Assembly (NCBI GenBank): GCA_016710095.1
Contig: JADJLL010000012.1
Span: forward strand, 62,001-126,000
DNA length: 64,000 nucleotides
Direction: 5' to 3'
DNA from: Candidatus Eiseniibacteriota bacterium
GTDB lineage: Bacteria; Eisenbacteria; RBG-16-71-46
In this document: positions 59,427 through 64,000 of the stretch, piece by piece
Numbering within the stretch: the stretch's first letter is position 1
Layout: the number at the start of each line of letters is the position of its first letter
Made by a program: the position numbers and the translations under genes
The notes under the pieces: model-generated
Told to the model about the DNA's origin: nothing
Seen by the model: only the letters and a program-made list of their open reading frames with translations
The model's database searches: none

Positions 59427-62257
59427 CCCCGCGTCGAGCGCGCCGGCCGCAGCTTCGGATAGCGGTCGACGTCTTCGCCCGTGGCGCCGCAGGCCTTCGC
59501 GAGCGCGAGCGTGCGCATCGCCTCGTTCGCGCGGCCGGCGAGCCACTGCACTTCGGCCACGCAGAGCCACGGATCGAGCAGCGAGGGATCGCTCTCGGCC
59601 AGCTCGCCGCGCTTCAACCGCAGCCCCGTCGCCGCGAGCGCTTCGGCCTGCGCGACACGGCCCTGCCGCACGCCCACGCGTGCGCGCGCGAGCAGCGCTT
59701 CGCCGGAATAGCCGCGCGTCGCCGCGTTCGCCGAGTCGAGTCCGGCCCACGCGCGCGCGAACAGCGTGTCGGCTTCCACGAGACGATCGAGATCGAGGAG
59801 CAGGTTGCCGCGATACATCCGGAACACGGGCAGCACGAAGCTCTTTTCCTGGTTCGCTTCGAGCAGGGCGATGCAGCCGCGGAACAACGTGTCGGCGGCG
59901 GCGAGATGCCCCGCCTCCATTTCGTAGCTCGCGAGATTGCCCATGGTCTCGGCGACGCGGTAGTGCCGCACGCCGTACACGGCACGGTTCAGCTCCAGCG
60001 CCTCGCGCGTGACGCGGAGCCCCGCTTCGAGCTTTCCGGCCGAGCGATAGACGTCGCCGAGCACGGCCAGCTCGAACGCGAGCTGCTCTCGCGGCGCGCC
60101 CGGCTTGCGCATGATGCGCACGGCCTCTTCTTCCGCCGCGATCGCCTCGGGGAACTGCCGCAGGTCCACACGCGTCTCCGCGAGGCGGCCGAGCGCGACC
60201 GCGAGCGAGCGGTGATCCGGCGCGTAGAGCGTTCGCGCCATGTCCACGCCGATCTGCGCGTGCACGAGCGCCGAATCGCGCTGGCCGAGCATGAGGAAGC
60301 TCGACGCCAGCCCCGAGTGGAGCCCGGCGGCGCTCATCGGCTCGGAGGCTTCGACGGCGTACGCGAGCGCGCGCCGCTGTTCGGCGAGCGCGACGTCGTA
60401 GTGCGTGCGCCAGGAGGCCAGCGAGGCGCGCGTGGAATGAATGCGCACGAGCAGCGCCGCGTCCGGTTTCGGCGCGGTGTTGGCGACCGCGATCGCCTTC
60501 GCGATGAGCGAATCCGCCTCGTCGATCGCGCCGGCGTTCATGCGCAGGCGCGCCTTGCGGTACCAGCACGACGCCAGCAGCGCGGGATCGGCGTCCGGCC
60601 GGGACGACAACAGCGCGATCGCGCGATCCACGAGCGGCGGGATGCTGTCCGCGACACCCGCCATGCTGAATCCGTTGGCGAGCTTGTCGAGGTAGCGCGC
60701 GACTTCGACGTCGTCGCGCGGCCGCGCGGATTGCGCGGCGGCCAGCGCCGCGCGCGCCGCGCGCAGTCCCGACTCGAACTCGTCGAGGTTCATGTACGAG
60801 TCGCTGATCGCGCCGATCACGCGCGCACGCACGAGCGGATCCGCCGGCGGCTCGCTCTCGATGCGCTCGAGCCCGCGATCGAGCAGCCCGCGCGCGGTGA
60901 GCGTGTCACCGGCTTCGCCGGGACTCGACGCGTGGAACAGACCGACCAGGAACTCGGCCACCTGCTTCGCCGACTCGGCCTCTCGCCGCGCCACGCGCTC
61001 GGCCTTGATCGCGCGCCCGAGGCCGATGCCCGCGGCGATACCGCCCACGACGAGCGCCACGAGCACGACGAGCGCGGCCGCCACACCGACGCGATGGCGG
61101 CGCGCGAACTTCGACAACCGATAGCGCGCGCCCGGCGCCGCCGCGGAGACCGGTTCGTCGGCGAGATGGCGGCGAATGTCCGCGGCGAGATCGGACACCG
61201 ATGCGTAGCGCCGATCGGGCTCGCGCTCCATCGCGCGGAGCGTGATCCACTCGAGCTCGCCGCGGAGCGCGCGCACCAGTGAGCGCGCGTCGGTCGAGCG
61301 CTTGCCCGCGGTCTCGGCGGTGCCCGAGCCCGCGGCACGCTCGGCCGGCGTGGGCGGATCGGCGAGCACCATCTGCATCGCCTCCGGCCACGACGCGCTG
61401 CGGAGCCGCTCGCGATCGAACGGCAGGTCGCCGGCGAGCAGCTCGTACAGCAGCACGCCGAGCGAGTAGACGTCCGACCGCGTGTCCACCGGGGCGCGGA
61501 CCGCGCCGAGCTGCTCGGGGCTCATGTAGCCCGCGGTGCCGACGATCATTCCTTCGCGCGTCATCGCCCCGCCGCCGAGCGACGTTTCGCCCGTCGCCTT
61601 GGCGATGCCGAAGTCGATCACCTTGAGCGCGGTCGCACCGTCGCGCTTCGCCACGAGGATGTTCGACGGCTTGATGTCGCGATGGATGACGCCCTTCTGG
61701 TGCGCGTGCTGGATCGCGTCGCACGCCTGCAGGAAGAGCGTCAGCCGCTCGCGCAACGAGAGCTGTTCGGCGTCCGCGAACACCGTGATCGGGGCGCCCG
61801 CCACGTACTCCATCGCGAAGTACGGCCGGCCCGCGTCGGTCTCGCCCGCGTCGAACACCTGCGCGATGCCCGGATGGTCCATGAGCGCGAGCGCCTGGCG
61901 CTCGGCTTCGAAGCGCGCGATGACCTGCTTCGAGTCCATGCCCGGCTTGATCAGCTTGAGCGCGACGCGCCGCCGCATGGGCACGACCTGCTCGGCGAGA
62001 TACACGACCGCGAAGCCGCCCTCGCCGATCGGCTCGACCAGCGTGTAGGCGCCCACGACCGTTCCGGACGCCGGCGACGGCCGGCCGGTGAGGAATCCCG
62101 ACGCTTCGTCGTGCGCGCGCAGCAGCGCGTCGAGCTCGCGGCGAAGCTCGGACTCGTTCGTCAGCTCGCGCTCGAGCACCGCGTCGCGCTCGCCGGAAGG
62201 CAGCTCGCGTACGCGCTCGAACAAGTCGCGAAGCCGGGACCAGCGTGCGTCGGCCAT
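59402..62257 (-). CDS. Membrane-anchored PknB-type Ser/Thr kinase with C-terminal TPR-like domain
   Basis: The protein has 951 residues. A short N-terminal helical region (ERELTNESELRRELDALL, typical of ECF-associated kinases) precedes the kinase domain (about 71-370). The G-loop is IGEGGFAVV at 78-86, the catalytic lysine is Lys101, the HRD motif is at 192-194 and DFG begins at Asp215; the APE-equivalent is SPEQ. One membrane helix (about 390-413) leads to about 500 extracytoplasmic residues of TPR-like helical repeats. The kinase likely senses an envelope signal and phosphorylates the neighbouring ECF sigma factor. The ATG at 62257 follows GGGGAGAGG. It converges on, and overlaps, the sigma gene. 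Confidence 0.92.
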   Translation of the reverse strand: MADARWSRLRDLFERVRELPSGERDAVLERELTNESELRRELDALLRAHDEASGFLTGRPSPASGTVVGAYTLVEPIGEGGFAVVYLAEQVVPMRRRVALKLIKPGMDSKQVIARFEAERQALALMDHPGIAQVFDAGETDAGRPYFAMEYVAGAPITVFADAEQLSLRERLTLFLQACDAIQHAHQKGVIHRDIKPSNILVAKRDGATALKVIDFGIAKATGETSLGGGAMTREGMIVGTAGYMSPEQLGAVRAPVDTRSDVYSLGVLLYELLAGDLPFDRERLRSASWPEAMQMVLADPPTPAERAAGSGTAETAGKRSTDARSLVRALRGELEWITLRAMEREPDRRYASVSDLAADIRRHLADEPVSAAAPGARYRLSKFARRHRVGVAAALVVLVALVVGGIAAGIGLGRAIKAERVARREAESAKQVAEFLVGLFHASSPGEAGDTLTARGLLDRGLERIESEPPADPLVRARVIGAISDSYMNLDEFESGLRAARAALAAAQSARPRDDVEVARYLDKLANGFSMAGVADSIPPLVDRAIALLSSRPDADPALLASCWYRKARLRMNAGAIDEADSLIAKAIAVANTAPKPDAALLVRIHSTRASLASWRTHYDVALAEQRRALAYAVEASEPMSAAGLHSGLASSFLMLGQRDSALVHAQIGVDMARTLYAPDHRSLAVALGRLAETRVDLRQFPEAIAAEEEAVRIMRKPGAPREQLAFELAVLGDVYRSAGKLEAGLRVTREALELNRAVYGVRHYRVAETMGNLASYEMEAGHLAAADTLFRGCIALLEANQEKSFVLPVFRMYRGNLLLDLDRLVEADTLFARAWAGLDSANAATRGYSGEALLARARVGVRQGRVAQAEALAATGLRLKRGELAESDPSLLDPWLCVAEVQWLAGRANEAMRTLALAKACGATGEDVDRYPKLRPARSTRGYPFVSSP

Positions 62258-62595
62258 GCCCTCTCCCCCGGGGTGTGAGTGGCGGTCGGCGATTCTAGGC
62301 ACAGCGGTGACCGGCCACCACGCCCCATTGCACATGCGACGAAGCGCGCCGGCGGATGACATTCGGAATGCGCGGGGCCGTTCCGGCCCCGGGCGGGCGG
62401 GCTGAAGCGCGGCCGGCTGGCGATCGCATGTCACGTGTCGCGCCCGGACGGCGCATGAACGGAAGAGGGCGCGGCGCCGGTCGGTGCGATCACGATCCGC
62501 GCGCGCCCTCGCGCTCCCCTCGCGCCGCAGGTGCGGACTCGAGGCGACTCCACTTCACCCGCCCGACTCGCTCGGCGCAACGGAGGCCACCCCTC
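62258..62595. other. 338-base divergent intergenic region
   Basis: This region separates the Ser/Thr kinase (minus) from the FG-GAP gene (plus). A hairpin of 8 bp (62373-62391, loop TTC) lies near the centre. I could not identify a confident promoter for either gene, and no small gene is supported. Confidence 0.4.
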
Positions 62596-64000
62596 ATGCG
62601 ACGCACTCTTCCTCTGTGGCTGGTCTTGTTGACCGCGATCGGCGGCGATTCGCTTCTTCACGCCCCCCGGTCGAGACCCGAACGGCAGGCCACGCGGACG
62701 GCGGCCGTCACCGAGCCGTCGGACCGGCCCGGCGACGCGTGGCTCGAGCACGCGGAGCGCGCGATCGCGAAGAAGGAGTACGAGGCCAGCACGACCGGCG
62801 GCGGCCTGCAGGCGCCCAACCGTGCGCACGGGCTGCGGACGTGGTTCGACCCCGAAGGCATTCGCGTGGTGGATCGCACCGCCGAGGATTCCCCGGCGCT
62901 GTTGTCGCTCCGCGTTTCCCGGCTCGGCCGCGAAACGCGCCTGCGGACCGCGGACGCGGGCGAGGTCCGCCATCGCGACTCGCGCGTCGAGATCCGGCGG
63001 CCGGGTTGGACCGAGTGGTTCGAGAACTCCGAGGGCGGGCTCGAGCAGGGCTTCACGCTCGAGTCACGGCCGGACGGCGCGGGCCCCGTGGTCGTCGAAC
63101 TGGCGGCCGACGGCGCGACGCTGGAGCGCACCGCCGGCGGCGACGGCGCGACGATCCTCGCGCCCGGCGGACGCCGCCTGCGCTACGAGAAGCTCTCGGC
63201 GTTCGATGCGCGCGGAACGGCGCTCGCGGCGACGATGGAAGTCGAGCCGCGGACGATCCGCCTGCGCGTCGAGGACGAGGGCGCGGCCTACCCGATCACG
63301 ATCGACCCGCTGCTGACGAGCGTCTTCGACTCGCGGCTCACGGCGCTGCAGGCCGGGGCCGAGTTCGGCCGCGCGGTGAGCGCCGCAGGCGACGTCAACG
63401 GCGACGGCTACGGCGACGTGATCGTGGGCGCGCAGATGTACGACGCGGGCCAGACCAACGAAGGCGCGGCGTTCGTCTTCCACGGCGGCCCCGGAGGCAT
63501 CCCCAGCGTCTCCGCACCGGCGGCGGTCATCCAGTCGAACCAGTCCGGCGCGATTCTCGGGTTCAGCGTGAGTTCGGCGGGTGACGTGAACGGGGACGGC
63601 TACGACGACGTCGTGGTCTGCGACTACGGCTACAACTGGGGCGGCAACCTGTTCGGCGCGGCGTTCGTGTTCCACGGCAGCGCGACCGGCATCACCCCCA
63701 GCGCCAATCCCGGAAACGCGAACGCGACGATCAAGAACGACGTGACGTTCGTGACCTTCGCGATCAGCGCGGCGAGCGCGGGCGACGTCGACGGCGACGG
63801 CTACTCCGACCTCGTCGTCGGCTGCGAGGACTACGGCAGCGGATCCGGCGCCGCGTTCGTCTTTCGCGGCAGCGCCACGGGCATCGTCGGGACGACGGCC
63901 GCGAACGCCACGGCGCGCCTGACCTGCGCGCAGGGCGGCGCACACTTCGGGCGCGCGGTCGCGTGCGCCGGCGACGTGAACGGCGACGGCTACTCCGATC
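62596..64000 (+). CDS. Secreted FG-GAP (integrin-alpha-like) repeat protein, truncated by the window end
   Basis: The frame starts at ATG 62596 (GGAGG upstream) and is still open at the right edge, so at least 468 residues are encoded. A hydrophobic N-terminus (LPLWLVLLTAIGGDSLL) is a probable signal peptide. Residues about 45-235 are a beta-rich N-terminal domain ending in AYPITIDPLL, a signature seen ahead of FG-GAP repeats in large exported proteins of Planctomycetes and FCB bacteria. From about 245 onward come FG-GAP repeats with calcium loops: GRAVSAAGDVNGDGYGDVIVG, SVSSAGDVNGDGYDDVVV-like and SAGDVDGDGYSDLVVG. A FlgD-like tail beyond the edge is likely but not seen. Confidence 0.88.
   Translation, partial: MRRTLPLWLVLLTAIGGDSLLHAPRSRPERQATRTAAVTEPSDRPGDAWLEHAERAIAKKEYEASTTGGGLQAPNRAHGLRTWFDPEGIRVVDRTAEDSPALLSLRVSRLGRETRLRTADAGEVRHRDSRVEIRRPGWTEWFENSEGGLEQGFTLESRPDGAGPVVVELAADGATLERTAGGDGATILAPGGRRLRYEKLSAFDARGTALAATMEVEPRTIRLRVEDEGAAYPITIDPLLTSVFDSRLTALQAGAEFGRAVSAAGDVNGDGYGDVIVGAQMYDAGQTNEGAAFVFHGGPGGIPSVSAPAAVIQSNQSGAILGFSVSSAGDVNGDGYDDVVVCDYGYNWGGNLFGAAFVFHGSATGITPSANPGNANATIKNDVTFVTFAISAASAGDVDGDGYSDLVVGCEDYGSGSGAAFVFRGSATGIVGTTAANATARLTCAQGGAHFGRAVACAGDVNGDGYSD

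Overview
The window is about 70% G+C and gene-dense, and every protein-coding stretch is bacterial. Six large secreted proteins end in the same FlgD-like/T9SS-like C-terminal domain. These sit beside a Bacteroidetes-style hybrid two-component regulator, an ECF sigma factor next to a Ser/Thr kinase, DUF2723 and DUF4153 membrane proteins and FG-GAP proteins. That mix suggests a flagellated, chemotactic, heterotrophic member of the FCB neighbourhood, most like Candidatus Eisenbacteria. The assignment is an inference from domain style; there is no rRNA, tRNA, CRISPR array or obvious mobile element to anchor it.

Layout: 1-4.8 kb carries a truncated hybrid-kinase receiver, a 299-residue protein of unknown function, an M32 carboxypeptidase and a split PAS/chemoreceptor pair. 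4.9-10.4 kb (mostly minus) has an exported aspartyl protease with PDZ domain, a cupin, exported MsrA, a methyltransferase and a very short flagellar rod-like protein. 11.0-12.7 kb is an ECF sigma / small membrane protein / MscS-type channel operon. 12.7-25.8 kb (minus) alternates secreted FlgD-tailed proteins (GH13 amylase, IPT-repeat protein, propeller protein) with polytopic glycosyltransferase-like proteins. 26-31 kb (plus) has a class II aldolase with mtnA, a MacB-type permease and rsgA. 30.5-35 kb has a MASE1-PAS-GAF hybrid kinase and an M29-like aminopeptidase. 35.2-43.3 kb (minus) is a duplicated two-gene module: a small secreted helical protein followed by a giant CARDB/FlgD protein, the first copy with a zinc-protease domain. 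43.7-51.5 kb has a DUF4395 protein, an FG-GAP/thioredoxin/FlgD fusion, a small protein and the large hybrid regulator. 51.6-58.5 kb (minus) has a DUF4153 protein, a serine beta-lactamase-like protein, an ALDH, a mono-heme cytochrome and a heme-binding chemoreceptor. The end has an ECF sigma factor converging on a Ser/Thr kinase, then the start of an FG-GAP protein.

Strongest new observations: (1) a FliA(sigma28)-type promoter, TCAWGTNN-N11-NCCGAGAC, with identical 11-base spacing, occurs upstream of four genes: both chemoreceptor units, the flagellar rod-like protein and the unknown 299-residue protein. (2) The duplicated small-helical-protein + CARDB-repeat/FlgD module at 35-43 kb looks like an undescribed secretion or surface system. 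(3) A c-type-heme chemoreceptor is followed by a mono-heme cytochrome, and their leaders share sequence. (4) Several genes lack a Shine-Dalgarno site but carry a TANNNT box 6-10 bases before the start codon, suggesting leaderless mRNAs. (5) Three genes are broken by four apparent single-base indels in G/C-rich runs, which look more like sequence errors than decay.
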